NCBI GenBank assembly: GCA_041940025.1
Contig: JBGTSY010000015.1
Span: 1 to 46,484, forward strand
DNA from: UBA5859 sp041940025
GTDB lineage: Bacteria > Pseudomonadota > Gammaproteobacteria > UBA5859
Direction of reading: 5' to 3'
Length of the DNA stretch: 46,484 nt
Shown: positions 34,701 to 43,280 of the stretch, one piece after another
How positions within the stretch are numbered: the stretch's first letter is position 1
Layout of the letters: each line of letters opens with the position of its first letter
Position numbers and translations under genes: made by a program
Notes under the pieces: model-generated
The model's database searches: none
What the model saw: the letters and a program-made list of their open reading frames with translations, nothing else
What the model was told of the DNA's origin: nothing

Positions 34701-35822
34701 ATGTATGAGCAAGAATTTGAGCTCGATCCTAATATCGTCTATCTGAACCATGCGGCGGTCGCACCCTGGCCCACACGTACCAAACAAGCAGTAATCGATT
34801 TCGCCACAGAAAACGCGCTCTATGGGGGCGCAAGATATGACCGTTGGCTGACAACAGAAAAGGCGCTAAGAGAGAAGCTCGCTCGATTAATCGGCGCGGA
34901 GCCATCGCATATTGCATTGCAGAAAAACACCTCAGAGGCATTGTCTACCATTGCCTACGGTATCCAATGGAAACCTGGAGATTCCATTGTCACCAGTCAA
35001 CAAGAATTTCCCTCGAATAGAATCGTCTGGCAATCACTCAAACCTTTGGGCGTAGAAACCCGCTGCATCGACCTCTATTCCACTGAGTGCCCGGAAGACG
35101 CGTTGTTTCAGGCGACGGACTCCTCCACTCGGCTCATTGCCATCTCCTCAGTGCAATACGGCTGTGGTTTGCGTATGGATCTGCAGCGGATCACTGAATT
35201 TTGTCAACACAAGAAGATCCTCTTATGTGTGGACGCCATTCAAAGTTTGGGGGCAGGACAGTTCAATTTACAGCAGACACCAGCAGATTTTGTGGTCGCA
35301 GATGGGCACAAATGGATGTTAGGGCCAGAAGGCACTGCGCTACTTTATGTTCGCCCGGAACTAAGAGATGCCATGAAACTAAATGAATTCGGCTGGCACA
35401 TGATCAAAGAGCGTTGGCGATTCCCCCACGGCGCGTGGGAAATCGCTGAAGACGCCACCCGTTTCGAATGTGGTAGTAGCAACATGACCGGTGTACATGC
35501 GCTCGATGCCAGCTTGTCCTTGATTGAAGAGGTGGGCATTCAAGTCATTGAAGAAAATCTGGTAAAACAAGTCAGCGAACTCATTGACTGGATCGATTTG
35601 CAACCGAATCTACAGCTGATCACTCCGCGGGCGGAAAATAGAAGGCTGGGCATATTAACTGTAAAAAAAGTAGGAGTGGATAATAGCGCCCTCTATCGCG
35701 ATGCAAAAGGCCGCGGCATCTATCTAGCTGAACGCAGTGGCGGCGTGCGGCTTTCCCCTCATTTCTATACGCCGAAAGATAAGACGCACGAGGCACTGGC
35801 GTTTATTCGAGACTACAGATAA
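34701..35822 (+). CDS. Class V PLP-dependent aminotransferase/lyase
   Basis: This is a cysteine-desulfurase-fold, PLP-dependent enzyme of 373 aa. PLP Lys204 lies in VVADGHKWMLGPEG, the upstream Asp in CVDAIQSLGAG binds the pyridine nitrogen, and the start YLNHAAVAPWP is typical. Others: HIALQKNTSEALSTIAYGI and FECGSSNMTGVHALDAS. This subgroup is often called selenocysteine lyase, isopenicillin-N epimerase or aminotransferase V, and there is no iscU/sufE neighbour to support a cysteine desulfurase role. No signal peptide. The reaction is therefore open. Length is somewhat short of the typical SufS (about 406). Confidence 0.85.
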   Translation: MYEQEFELDPNIVYLNHAAVAPWPTRTKQAVIDFATENALYGGARYDRWLTTEKALREKLARLIGAEPSHIALQKNTSEALSTIAYGIQWKPGDSIVTSQQEFPSNRIVWQSLKPLGVETRCIDLYSTECPEDALFQATDSSTRLIAISSVQYGCGLRMDLQRITEFCQHKKILLCVDAIQSLGAGQFNLQQTPADFVVADGHKWMLGPEGTALLYVRPELRDAMKLNEFGWHMIKERWRFPHGAWEIAEDATRFECGSSNMTGVHALDASLSLIEEVGIQVIEENLVKQVSELIDWIDLQPNLQLITPRAENRRLGILTVKKVGVDNSALYRDAKGRGIYLAERSGGVRLSPHFYTPKDKTHEALAFIRDYR

Positions 35823-36015
35823 ATTTCACAGCCTGTTGGAAGGTTTGGCCAACCGAGCGCGGTGCTTCAACAGTACTCATTTACCTATTGTGAATTAACT
35901 GTGTCATTTAATTTATTTGATATCTTATTGTTAAATAATAATTACATCGATTTAAGATACTAAACTTGGGCGTCAGATCGCCGATTTCAAAGTATCAGCA
36001 CCGGAATATACTTGG

Positions 36016-36948
36016 ATGACGCGTTTACTCTCACTGCTCTTACGGCCCTTTTGGAACCGCGCTATCGAATGGCTCACCTGCGAAACTGAAGCCGAATGGC
36101 CTGTCATTTGCGATTTCGATCGCGTATGCGCGGAAATCAAGCCCTGTGACGTGGTATTGATAGAGGGCACGAACCGAGTAAGCCAAGTAATAAAGTTAAT
36201 CACTCAAAGCGCCTGGTCTCACGCGGCTCTCTATATAGGTAGATTAGAAGACATTAAAGATCCTGAATTATTGGCGCGCATCACTGAACTTTCCGGTGGC
36301 GACCCCAACGAACACTGGATCTTAGAAGCGCAATTAGGAGAAGGAACTCATATTTCTCGCCTGAATCGCTACCAGCAGGACAACATCCGGATATGCAGAC
36401 CAACAGGTCTCTCGGAAACAGATAGTGAAGCGGTAATCTCTTATGTTCTAGATCGGGTGGGCAATGAATATGACGTTCGCCAAATCTTAGATTTGGCTCG
36501 CTTCATGTTTCCTCTGTGGATACTGCCCAGACGCTGGCGCTCTACATTATTCGAACATCATGCTGGGCGTCCCACTAGAGATGTCTGCTCCAGCCTCATT
36601 GCGGAAGCATTCATGCACGTCAACTACCCCATTTTGCCAATGATTAATCGATGTGAAAATAATCGATTGCGCCTTAGAAAAGGCAATCCCCGTCTTTTTA
36701 CACCGAGAGACTTCGACTACTCCCCCTATTTCGAAATCGTTAAATATCCATTAGTGGATTTCGATGGACACACCGGCTACCGTCATTTACCTTGGGAAGC
36801 GACACTACCTGGCTCAACGGCAAGTGGTGCACAAGTTGTTCAGACAGACATTCCTGCCTGGGGAGATTTTCTTACCAAAACCCAAAAGCAACGTTTGGGG
36901 CTAGTGACGACGACCCGACGAGCCACCGATAATAAAAAAATTCAGTAG
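36016..36948 (+). CDS. YiiX/YebB-type permuted NlpC/P60-like cysteine hydrolase
   Basis: The 310-aa product is a member of the permuted papain-like (NlpC/P60, YiiX/DUF830) family. The permuted order is clear: catalytic His69 in SAWSHAALYIG comes first, then an acidic strand EAQLGEGTHISRL, and catalytic Cys191 in RDVCSSLIAEAF is last. The early motif PCDVVLIEGTNRVSQVIKLIT is also typical. These proteins may cleave amide or thioester bonds in peptides, lipids or cell-wall parts; substrates are mostly unknown. There is no obvious signal peptide, though the start MTRLLSLLLRPFWNRAIEWL is hydrophobic and may be membrane-associated. A small ORF begins 1 base after its stop. Confidence 0.85.
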   Translation: MTRLLSLLLRPFWNRAIEWLTCETEAEWPVICDFDRVCAEIKPCDVVLIEGTNRVSQVIKLITQSAWSHAALYIGRLEDIKDPELLARITELSGGDPNEHWILEAQLGEGTHISRLNRYQQDNIRICRPTGLSETDSEAVISYVLDRVGNEYDVRQILDLARFMFPLWILPRRWRSTLFEHHAGRPTRDVCSSLIAEAFMHVNYPILPMINRCENNRLRLRKGNPRLFTPRDFDYSPYFEIVKYPLVDFDGHTGYRHLPWEATLPGSTASGAQVVQTDIPAWGDFLTKTQKQRLGLVTTTRRATDNKKIQ

Positions 36949-36949
36949 C

Positions 36950-37162
36950 GTGCTGATTCAGTTGGGTTCACAGAGTCATGCAAGCCGTGACGAGCACGGT
37001 TATTTGTTTGCGATTGTTGAGAATGCGAAAAAAGATAAAAGCGAAGTATTGATGTTAGATGCTAACAGTTTAGAGCAACGTTTGGCGGCCGCTCAATTGA
37101 ACCATGTTCCGTGCTATAGTTTTTACAAAATGTATCTACCTAAACTTTTTATGGATACTTAG
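36950..37162 (+). CDS. Small protein following the YiiX-like gene, uncertain
   Basis: This 70-codon frame (GTG start) begins 1 base after the YiiX-like stop and ends 10 bases before the convergent radA stop. The product has no signal, membrane helix or motif I recognise (SRDEHGYLFAIVENAKKDKS; MLDANSLEQRLAAAQLNHVP). It has a protein-like amino-acid mix and fills the gap fully, which favours a real gene. It lacks a clear ribosome site, and reinitiation after the upstream stop would be needed. Confidence 0.45.
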   Translation: MLIQLGSQSHASRDEHGYLFAIVENAKKDKSEVLMLDANSLEQRLAAAQLNHVPCYSFYKMYLPKLFMDT

Positions 37163-37171
37163 AACCATTCA

Positions 37172-38530
37172 TTACACAAGTTCAATCGCTTCTCTTAAAT
37201 GACCCACCGGGTAAAGACTCATGCCATCTATTTTCTGTGGTGGCATATTGGCTTTCGGAATCACTGCGGTATTAAATCCATGTTTTAGTGCTTCTCGCAA
37301 GCGTTCCTGTCCATTTGGTACGGGACGGATCTCTCCAGAAAGTCCAACTTCCCCAAAGATAATTCTTTTTTCTGGCAAGGGCCTATCTCTGTAGCTAGAC
37401 AGCACAGCGAGCATAATTGCGAGATCTGCGGCGGTTTCATGAATGCGCACCCCTCCCACCACATTCACGAATACATCCTGATCCATTAATAGGGTGCCAC
37501 CATGTCGACTTAATACGGCCAATAACATGGCCAGACGATTGTGTTCTAAACCCACAGCCAGTCGCCGTGCGTGCCCTACCCCTGCATCACTCACTAAGGC
37601 CTGTACTTCAATGAGCATCGGCTGACTGCCTTCACGAGTGACCATGATGGCGCTGCCGGACACCTCTGTTTCATGACGGGAAAGAAAAATCGCCGAGGGA
37701 TTACTCACCTCTTTCAAGCCGTGCTCTGTCATCGCAAACACACCCAATTCATTGGCGGCGCCGTATCGATTCTTCAGCGCCCGCACCAATCGATAACGAC
37801 TATCACTTTCGCCTTCAAAATAGAGCACCGTATCCACCATATGTTCTAATACACGAGGACCGGCCAACGCACCTTCTTTGGTCACATGACCGACTAAAAA
37901 TAGTGTGGTATGCGTCTGTTTTGCAAAGCGCACCAATGCCGCTGTACATTCTCGCACTTGAGAAACAGAACCCGGCGCCGAAGTGATCCCCTCAGAAAAC
38001 ATAGTCTGAATAGAATCGATCACCATCACCGCAGGTTTCAATGCCTCTGCCTGTTGCAGGATAGACTCTAGTTGGGTTTCGGCCATCATCTGAATTGGTG
38101 ACTGGCGCAAACCCAAACGTTCTGCCCGCAATCCCACCTGTTGAAGTGACTCTTCTCCAGTCACATAGAAGGTATTTTTTTGGCTGCTGAGACTCGCTAA
38201 CAGTTGCAACAGTATGGTTGATTTTCCGATGCCGGGACTGCCGCCGATCAAAACCGCCGCACCCGCTACAAAGCCGCCACCGACTACTCGATCGAATTCC
38301 TTTAGCCCGCTTCGATAGCGGGGAATTTGCGTCGTTTCAACCTCATTTAAGCGAACCACTCTGTTGGCGTCACTGCCTGCATACCCCTGATGATTAGACG
38401 TGCGTACATGACTCATCACTGTGGATTGCTCTAGCGTGTTCCATTCACCGCAGTCTACACATTGACCTGCCCACTTCTGTTGTTGCGCACCACATTGACG
38501 ACAGACATATATGGGTTTTGCTTTCGCCAT
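37172..38530 (-). CDS. radA: DNA repair and recombination protein
   Basis: RadA drives branch migration in recombination. I place the start at 38530 (452 aa, MAKAKPIYVCRQCG). It overlaps the alr stop as TAATG and matches the conserved family N-terminus; the longer frame has no family match. Order: zinc finger Cys10-xx-Cys13 with Cys24-xx-Cys27, Walker A in IGGSPGIGKSTILL near residue 96-104, the RadA motif LKNRYGAANELGVF, and a C-terminal Lon-like domain from about 280 (VNVVGGVRIHETAADLAIMLAV, IFGEVGLSGEIRP). Cytoplasmic. It ends convergent with the small ORF. Confidence 0.96.
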   Translation of the reverse strand: MAKAKPIYVCRQCGAQQQKWAGQCVDCGEWNTLEQSTVMSHVRTSNHQGYAGSDANRVVRLNEVETTQIPRYRSGLKEFDRVVGGGFVAGAAVLIGGSPGIGKSTILLQLLASLSSQKNTFYVTGEESLQQVGLRAERLGLRQSPIQMMAETQLESILQQAEALKPAVMVIDSIQTMFSEGITSAPGSVSQVRECTAALVRFAKQTHTTLFLVGHVTKEGALAGPRVLEHMVDTVLYFEGESDSRYRLVRALKNRYGAANELGVFAMTEHGLKEVSNPSAIFLSRHETEVSGSAIMVTREGSQPMLIEVQALVSDAGVGHARRLAVGLEHNRLAMLLAVLSRHGGTLLMDQDVFVNVVGGVRIHETAADLAIMLAVLSSYRDRPLPEKRIIFGEVGLSGEIRPVPNGQERLREALKHGFNTAVIPKANMPPQKIDGMSLYPVGHLREAIELV

Positions 38531-39618
38531 TAACCGTCGCTCTCTTTGTGCGCAACCCGTGCTGCGACACGGCAAATTAATTCATAAGCAATCGTATTTG
38601 CGGCCTGGGCAATCTCTTCCACGGGTAGATCCCTGCCCCACAGCAGTACTCGATCACCCACACGAATGCTCTCTTTAGCGTCGGTGACATCGACACAGAT
38701 CATATCCATCGACACCTTACCCACCAATGGGTAACGTCTTCCATGAATCACCACCGGCGTGCCCACAGCAACTTGGTGTGGATAGCCATCCCCATAGCCG
38801 GCAGAGACCACAGCAATCTGTGACTCTCTAACGGCAGTCCAAGTACCGTTATAGCCCACACGTTCGCCTGGCTGAACTAAATTGACAGCAATCACGGAAC
38901 TGACCAAATCCATCACGGGTTCTAACCCCAGCTCAGAACCCGTTCTATCGCCAAATGGGGAAACCCCGTAGAGCATAATCCCCGGTCGCACCCAATCTAG
39001 ATGACTACAGGGATGGTTCAACAAAGCAGCAGAATTGGCCATACTTTTTTCACCGCCAATGGCGTCGGTGGCGGACAAAAAGCCCTCTAACTGCTGTTGC
39101 GTCACGGTGCCATCCGCATCATCTGCTGAGGAAAAGTGGCTCATCAGTTTAATTTCAGGCGATACCCAAGTCATTTTCTTTAACGCGGCCACAATCGTAT
39201 CTAACTCGACAGGTGATATGCCGAGCCTGTGCATGCCTGTTTCTATCTTAAGCCAGACGGATAGGGATCGTTCTAAAGGGTTCTGTTGTAACAGACGGAT
39301 CTGTTCGGTGGTGTGAAGCACTAATTCACAATCTAGCGCCACTGCTTTTCTTAATTGATCACCATCTTGCACTCCCTCCAACAACACGACGGGTTGGGTG
39401 AAGTGCCGAGCTCTTAAAGCTTCGGCCTCTTTTAATCGCGCCACACCAAAGGCATCTGCCGCTGACAATGCAGTCGCTGCACGAATCAACCCATGGCCAT
39501 AACCATTGGCTTTGATAACTGCCATGATTTTTGATTGGGGTGCCTGTCGCTTGGCGAGTTGCAGGTTATGAGAGAATGCCGCACGGCGAATCAGCGCCGT
39601 AGTACCTTCTTCTATCAA
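38530..39618 (-). CDS. alr: Alanine racemase
   Basis: Alr interconverts L- and D-alanine to supply peptidoglycan. The 362-aa protein has the PLP lysine Lys36 in AVIKANGYGHG, the substrate-side Tyr motif ERVGYNGTW, and KVSMDMICVDVTD with GDRVLLWG in the C-terminal beta domain. Family length is about 359. The start overlaps the dnaB stop by 4 bases (ATGA), and its stop overlaps the radA start (TAATG), so dnaB-alr-radA are probably translationally coupled. Whether it is the housekeeping or the catabolic racemase cannot be told, but the position next to dnaB is that of the housekeeping gene in gammaproteobacteria. Confidence 0.96.
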   Translation of the reverse strand: MIEEGTTALIRRAAFSHNLQLAKRQAPQSKIMAVIKANGYGHGLIRAATALSAADAFGVARLKEAEALRARHFTQPVVLLEGVQDGDQLRKAVALDCELVLHTTEQIRLLQQNPLERSLSVWLKIETGMHRLGISPVELDTIVAALKKMTWVSPEIKLMSHFSSADDADGTVTQQQLEGFLSATDAIGGEKSMANSAALLNHPCSHLDWVRPGIMLYGVSPFGDRTGSELGLEPVMDLVSSVIAVNLVQPGERVGYNGTWTAVRESQIAVVSAGYGDGYPHQVAVGTPVVIHGRRYPLVGKVSMDMICVDVTDAKESIRVGDRVLLWGRDLPVEEIAQAANTIAYELICRVAARVAHKESDG

Positions 39619-40997
39619 TGGGGCTCACCATACTCAGCGGCGGTGTAGTTTTCAAATTTTGTATATTGTCCCAGAAAAGCCAACTTCACTGTTCCAGTGG
39701 GACCATTTCGCTGCTTGCCGATGATAATTTCCGCAATGCCTTTATCCACGCTATTTTCGTTATAGACTTCATCCCGGTAAATAAAGGTGATCAGATCAGC
39801 ATCCTGCTCAATGGCACCCGACTCTCGCAAATCGGACATTTTTGGTCGTTTATCTGGCCGTTGCTCCAAACTACGATTCAACTGGGATAAGGCAATCACC
39901 GGTACCGACAATTCTTTTGCAAGCGCTTTTAAGGATCGAGAAATTTCTGAGATTTCTCCTGTTCGATTTTCCGCAAATCCTGCACTACGCATCAATTGCA
40001 GATAATCAATCACAATCAATCCCAATCCGTGTTCACGGGAGAGCCTGCGACACTTTGCTCGCAACTCTGTGGGTGTGATTGCGGGGGTATCATCGATAAA
40101 AATCGGCGCTTCAGAAAGAATACTCACTGCAGAAGTGAGGCGTGGCCAATCTTGTTCCTGCAGTTGACCGGTGCGTACTCTGGTCTGATCAATACGGCCT
40201 AGGGAGGACAGCATCCGCAGTGCCAGCTGTTCTCCGGACATTTCCAAACTAAAAAAGCCGACAGGCACTTTATTTCGAATTGCCGCCTGCTCTGCTATAT
40301 TCATCGCAAAACTGGTTTTGCCCATCGAAGGTCGCCCGGCGACGATAATCAGATCTGACGGTTGCAGGCCGGCCGTCATGTCATCGAGTTTTGAATAGCC
40401 GGTCGAGACGCCTGTGATTGGTGAATCCTGATGGTAGAGCGCATCTATTCGATCCACTGCCTGCCCGACTAGGGTACGAATGGTTTCATAACCACGTCGG
40501 TTGCGCGCATTCACATCCGCGATTTCAAACACTTTGGTTTCCGCCAGATCCAAAATATCGTGACAGCTTCGCCCCTCTGGGCTAAATGCCGCCTCTGCAA
40601 TATCAGTGGAAACAGAAATTAGTTTTCTAAGCACAGCACGCTCACGGACAATATCCGCATACGCGATTATATTGGCCGCAGTGGGTGTCTCTTTGACCAA
40701 TTCACTCAAGTAAGCCAAGCCACCCACTTGATTTAATAATCCCTGGGCCTCTAACTCATCGCTTAGGGTCACTACATCAAAAGGTTTGTTGCGTTCACTT
40801 AAAGTACTAATAGAAGAAAAAATTAGCCTGTGGTCTGCTAAATAAAAATCCTCCGCATAAATTCTGTCTGCAATTTTGTCCCATGCCTCGTTGCTCAGCA
40901 TCAACCCGCCAAGCACCGATTGCTCTGCTTCAATCGCTTGAGGAGGTAAACGTAGCCCTTGCATTTTCTTGTCTTGAGTGGGAGCGATGACAGCCAT
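39615..40997 (-). CDS. dnaB: Replicative DNA helicase
   Basis: DnaB is the hexameric replication-fork helicase. The 460-aa protein has the N-terminal helical domain (about 15-125, LPPQAIEAEQSVLGGLMLSN), a linker, and the RecA-like motor from about 185. Walker A is GRPSMGKT at 221-228, Walker B is LIVIDYLQLM, and IALSQLNRSLEQRPDKRPKMSDLRESGAIEQDAD is the standard motif H3/H4 block (cited in part: SDLRESGAIEQDAD). Cytoplasmic. Downstream it overlaps alr by 4 bases. No intein or insert interrupts it. Highly conserved family; identification secure. Confidence 0.97.
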   Translation of the reverse strand: MAVIAPTQDKKMQGLRLPPQAIEAEQSVLGGLMLSNEAWDKIADRIYAEDFYLADHRLIFSSISTLSERNKPFDVVTLSDELEAQGLLNQVGGLAYLSELVKETPTAANIIAYADIVRERAVLRKLISVSTDIAEAAFSPEGRSCHDILDLAETKVFEIADVNARNRRGYETIRTLVGQAVDRIDALYHQDSPITGVSTGYSKLDDMTAGLQPSDLIIVAGRPSMGKTSFAMNIAEQAAIRNKVPVGFFSLEMSGEQLALRMLSSLGRIDQTRVRTGQLQEQDWPRLTSAVSILSEAPIFIDDTPAITPTELRAKCRRLSREHGLGLIVIDYLQLMRSAGFAENRTGEISEISRSLKALAKELSVPVIALSQLNRSLEQRPDKRPKMSDLRESGAIEQDADLITFIYRDEVYNENSVDKGIAEIIIGKQRNGPTGTVKLAFLGQYTKFENYTAAEYGEPH

Positions 40998-41077
40998 ACT
41001 GGAAGCCTAACATGAGAACGGATAGATTGATTAACAAATATAATTTGTATCACTCTAATCCCGAAGGCTAAATTTGT

Positions 41078-41530
41078 TTACTCCTCCGGTTCAACCACCA
41101 GTTTAATGGCAACTTTGACATCGGTATGGAATTGAATGTCTACATCATGTTCGCCCAGAAAATGGATCGAACCATTTGGTAGCAACACTTCTTTTTTTTC
41201 CACCTCTACACCGGCATCGGTCAACGCTTTGGCGATTTCAGCGGTACCTACTGAGCCATACAGTTTGGACTCCTCGCCTGCTCGGTGCTTCACGCTCACC
41301 CGCTCCAATGCGACTAGCGCAGCAGCACGTTTTTCAGCCCCTTGCAGTTTATCCTTGGCTTTTTGCTCTAATTCAGCACGCCGTTCTTCATACATCTTAA
41401 TATTTTCTGCGGTTGCCGGCACTGCCTTACCTTGAGGAATTAAAAAATTCCGTCCAAAACCAGAACGAACATTAACTTGTTCACCTAAGCCACCTAAGTT
41501 TGATATTTTTTCCAATAAAATTACCTGCAT
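41078..41530 (-). CDS. rplI: 50S ribosomal protein bL9
   Basis: bL9 binds 23S rRNA in the large subunit. I place the start at the ATG at 41530 (150 aa): the earlier GTG at 41539 lies inside the GGAGG ribosome site, and MQVILLEKISNLGGLGEQV is the standard N-terminus. The N-domain (about 1-50, with GFGRNFLIPQGKAVPAT) and a connecting helix rich in Glu/Lys/Ala lead to the C-domain (LYGSVGTAEIAKALTDAG). Length matches the family (149 in E. coli). It follows the membrane gene, in the rpsF-rpsR-DUF2232-rplI run. Confidence 0.96.
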   Translation of the reverse strand: MQVILLEKISNLGGLGEQVNVRSGFGRNFLIPQGKAVPATAENIKMYEERRAELEQKAKDKLQGAEKRAAALVALERVSVKHRAGEESKLYGSVGTAEIAKALTDAGVEVEKKEVLLPNGSIHFLGEHDVDIQFHTDVKVAIKLVVEPEE

Positions 41531-41552
41531 ATCACGCACCTCCGAGTCAATT

Positions 41553-42431
41553 CTAAGCGTGTGGCGCCTGCCAAAGTCGCCTGAAATTAAACCATGAATC
41601 TGCCAAACCGAACATGGCTATTAACAAAATTAAATGTGGTAATACCACCATTAACACATACACACCAACCAGCCAGCTTGCGTTCAGTTGTTTTTCACCC
41701 ACGACATAGTGGAGCAAACCCAGTCCAGCTAAGAAAAACATCGCTAACCCCACCACCAACAATTGATTAAAGATGCCCAATTGTGTGATTGGCAACACGC
41801 CAATGCCTATCAATCCCACCACCACCCAGGCAAATCGAGTACTCATTCTTAAGTGATGAAATTCCTGTTTAAACCCGCCAGGATTAAACAGCGCCGCCTG
41901 CCAATATCGAGCGAGAAACAAGCTGATAATATGGGTCATTAACAGTCCGGAAAGAAACAGACCCAATATAGGCAACTCTGTTAATTCAGGTATCGCAGGC
42001 GCATTCTCTACGCTATTCATCGCTTGCTGCAGAGCAGAACTAAATTGCCCCACAATATCATTCTCCAAGTCACTGAAAAAATGAAAAATCATAACTGCAA
42101 TCAAGCCCAGGTAACTGGCCATCTCGATAGTAAAAGAGAGGGACACTGTTTCCCGCAAAATCACCGCAAACAGCCAGGGAGGAAATAAGCCAATTAATAC
42201 AGAGGCGATGGCAGCGAACCAATTCCCTGACAATTGAAAAATCAGCAACGAAGCCAACGCTCCGCCTAACAATAAATTCAACAGGCCTTCCTGAGGTCCC
42301 TTGCGTAATGTAATGAGCGCATTCAATGCCCCAGCAAGAGGCCGAAATAGAGACCCGAGAACGAAGAACACTGCCACTACGAGCCCTGCATGGCCGCGGT
42401 GATTGATGATTGTTAAAACTAACTTGCGCAT
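41553..42431 (-). CDS. DUF2232/YybS-like polytopic membrane protein
   Basis: The 292-aa protein has about eight hydrophobic segments, among them GLVVAVFFVLGSLFRPLAG, WFAAIASVLIGLFPPWLFAV, and VVVGLIGIGVLPITQLGIF. Proteins of this type lie between rpsR and rplI in many gammaproteobacteria and are assigned to DUF2232. Function unknown. It is on the same strand, 19 bases after the rpsR stop, so it should be co-transcribed with the ribosomal genes. No catalytic residues are evident. Confidence 0.85.
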   Translation of the reverse strand: MRKLVLTIINHRGHAGLVVAVFFVLGSLFRPLAGALNALITLRKGPQEGLLNLLLGGALASLLIFQLSGNWFAAIASVLIGLFPPWLFAVILRETVSLSFTIEMASYLGLIAVMIFHFFSDLENDIVGQFSSALQQAMNSVENAPAIPELTELPILGLFLSGLLMTHIISLFLARYWQAALFNPGGFKQEFHHLRMSTRFAWVVVGLIGIGVLPITQLGIFNQLLVVGLAMFFLAGLGLLHYVVGEKQLNASWLVGVYVLMVVLPHLILLIAMFGLADSWFNFRRLWQAPHA

Positions 42432-42450
42432 GGGCCCCTAGGGCCTTTAA

Positions 42451-42678
42451 CTAATGGTGCTGATCGGTATAAGGCAACAGGGCCAAATAACGCGCACGCT
42501 TCACCGCTGTGGCCAGTTGCCGCTGATATTTGGCTTTCGTGCCCGTGATACGACTGGGTACGATTTTTCCGTTATCGGTAATGTAATTTTTCAGCGTGCC
42601 CAAATCTTTGTAATCGATCTCTTCCACACCTTCTGCGGTGAATCGACAAAATTTTCTACGTCTAAAATATTGGCTCAT
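42451..42678 (-). CDS. rpsR: 30S ribosomal protein bS18
   Basis: bS18 is a small-subunit protein that pairs with bS6. The 75-aa length is exactly that of E. coli. The sequence FRRRKFCRFTAEGVEEIDYKD and PSRITGTKAKYQRQLATAVKRARYLALLPYTD is the canonical family signature. It follows rpsF by 33 bases, as part of the same operon. Confidence 0.97.
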   Translation of the reverse strand: MSQYFRRRKFCRFTAEGVEEIDYKDLGTLKNYITDNGKIVPSRITGTKAKYQRQLATAVKRARYLALLPYTDQHH

Positions 42679-42711
42679 GGGATGAGTTCCTCTGCAATCG
42701 AATTAGCGCAA

Positions 42712-43176
42712 TTATGCGGATGCAATAGCATCATCAACATCTGTTTCAGATGATTCGGGCTCTTGTTGTGCCTCGCCACTTTCTTCTTCTAACTGCTTGC
42801 TATCGTTGTCGTTATCTTCTTTATACTCTGCTCTGGGCTGAGACTCACGCTCCTCTTTGGGTGGCTTTGCCAGCTCAGAGGCTTCGCTAATGGCCTTATC
42901 TCGCTTAATTACCATATGACGAATCACTGCGTCGTTGAAGCGAAACGCCTCTGTGATCTGGTCTAATTCAGCCACAGTACATTCTACGTTTAATAATACA
43001 TAGTGAGCCTTGTGTACCTTTTGGATTGGATAAGCCAATTGGCGACGCCCCCAATCTTCCAGACGATGAATAGCGCCTGCGGCATCTTCAACAATTGCTC
43101 GGTATTTTTCTATCATGGAGGGCACCTGGTCACTTTGATCAGGATGCACTAAAAACACAATTTCGTAGTGATTCAT
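42712..43176 (-). CDS. rpsF: 30S ribosomal protein bS6 with long acidic tail
   Basis: bS6 binds 16S rRNA with bS18. Residues 1-95 are the normal fold (MNHYEIVFLVHPDQSDQVP, EDWGRRQLAYPIQKVHKAHY, VLLNVECTVAELDQITEAFRFNDAVIRHMV). The chain is 154 aa against 131-135 in E. coli because of an acidic, low-complexity C-terminal tail of about 50 residues (KEDNDNDSKQLEEESGEAQQ). E. coli S6 carries a glutamate tail added by RimK; here such a tail is encoded. It is first gene of the operon and follows a good sigma70 promoter at 43245-43273. Confidence 0.95.
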   Translation of the reverse strand: MNHYEIVFLVHPDQSDQVPSMIEKYRAIVEDAAGAIHRLEDWGRRQLAYPIQKVHKAHYVLLNVECTVAELDQITEAFRFNDAVIRHMVIKRDKAISEASELAKPPKEERESQPRAEYKEDNDNDSKQLEEESGEAQQEPESSETDVDDAIASA

Positions 43177-43177
43177 T

Positions 43178-43188
43178 GAGGTCTCCTC
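43178..43188 (-). promoter_or_regulatory. Small hairpin holding the rpsF ribosome site
   Basis: Read on the minus strand, GAGG-AGA-CCTC sits 1 base before the rpsF ATG at 43176 and contains the GGAG ribosome site. The 4-bp stem with a 3-base loop is short, but it could reduce translation. S6:S18 autoregulation acts at this leader in other bacteria; the recognised CCG-bearing leader fold was not identified here. Confidence 0.35.
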
Positions 43189-43244
43189 GTGGGTTTTGCC
43201 TTAGACAGACCAAGACAAAGGAGTAATAGACTGATTTTTACTGA

Positions 43245-43273
43245 ATTCTACCTAAGATAACGCATGCACTCAA
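43245..43273 (-). promoter_or_regulatory. Sigma70 promoter of the rpsF operon
   Basis: On the minus strand TTGAGT (at 43268-43273) and TAGAAT (at 43245-43250) are separated by exactly 17 bases. The transcript would start at about 43238, giving a leader of about 60 bases before the rpsF ATG. It lies in the rlmB/rpsF gap. Confidence 0.75.
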
Positions 43274-43280
43274 CAATTAC

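Noticed and set aside
37172..38575. radA start at 38575
   Set aside because: The first 15 residues do not fit the family; the start at 38530 overlaps the alr stop and gives the conserved N-terminus.
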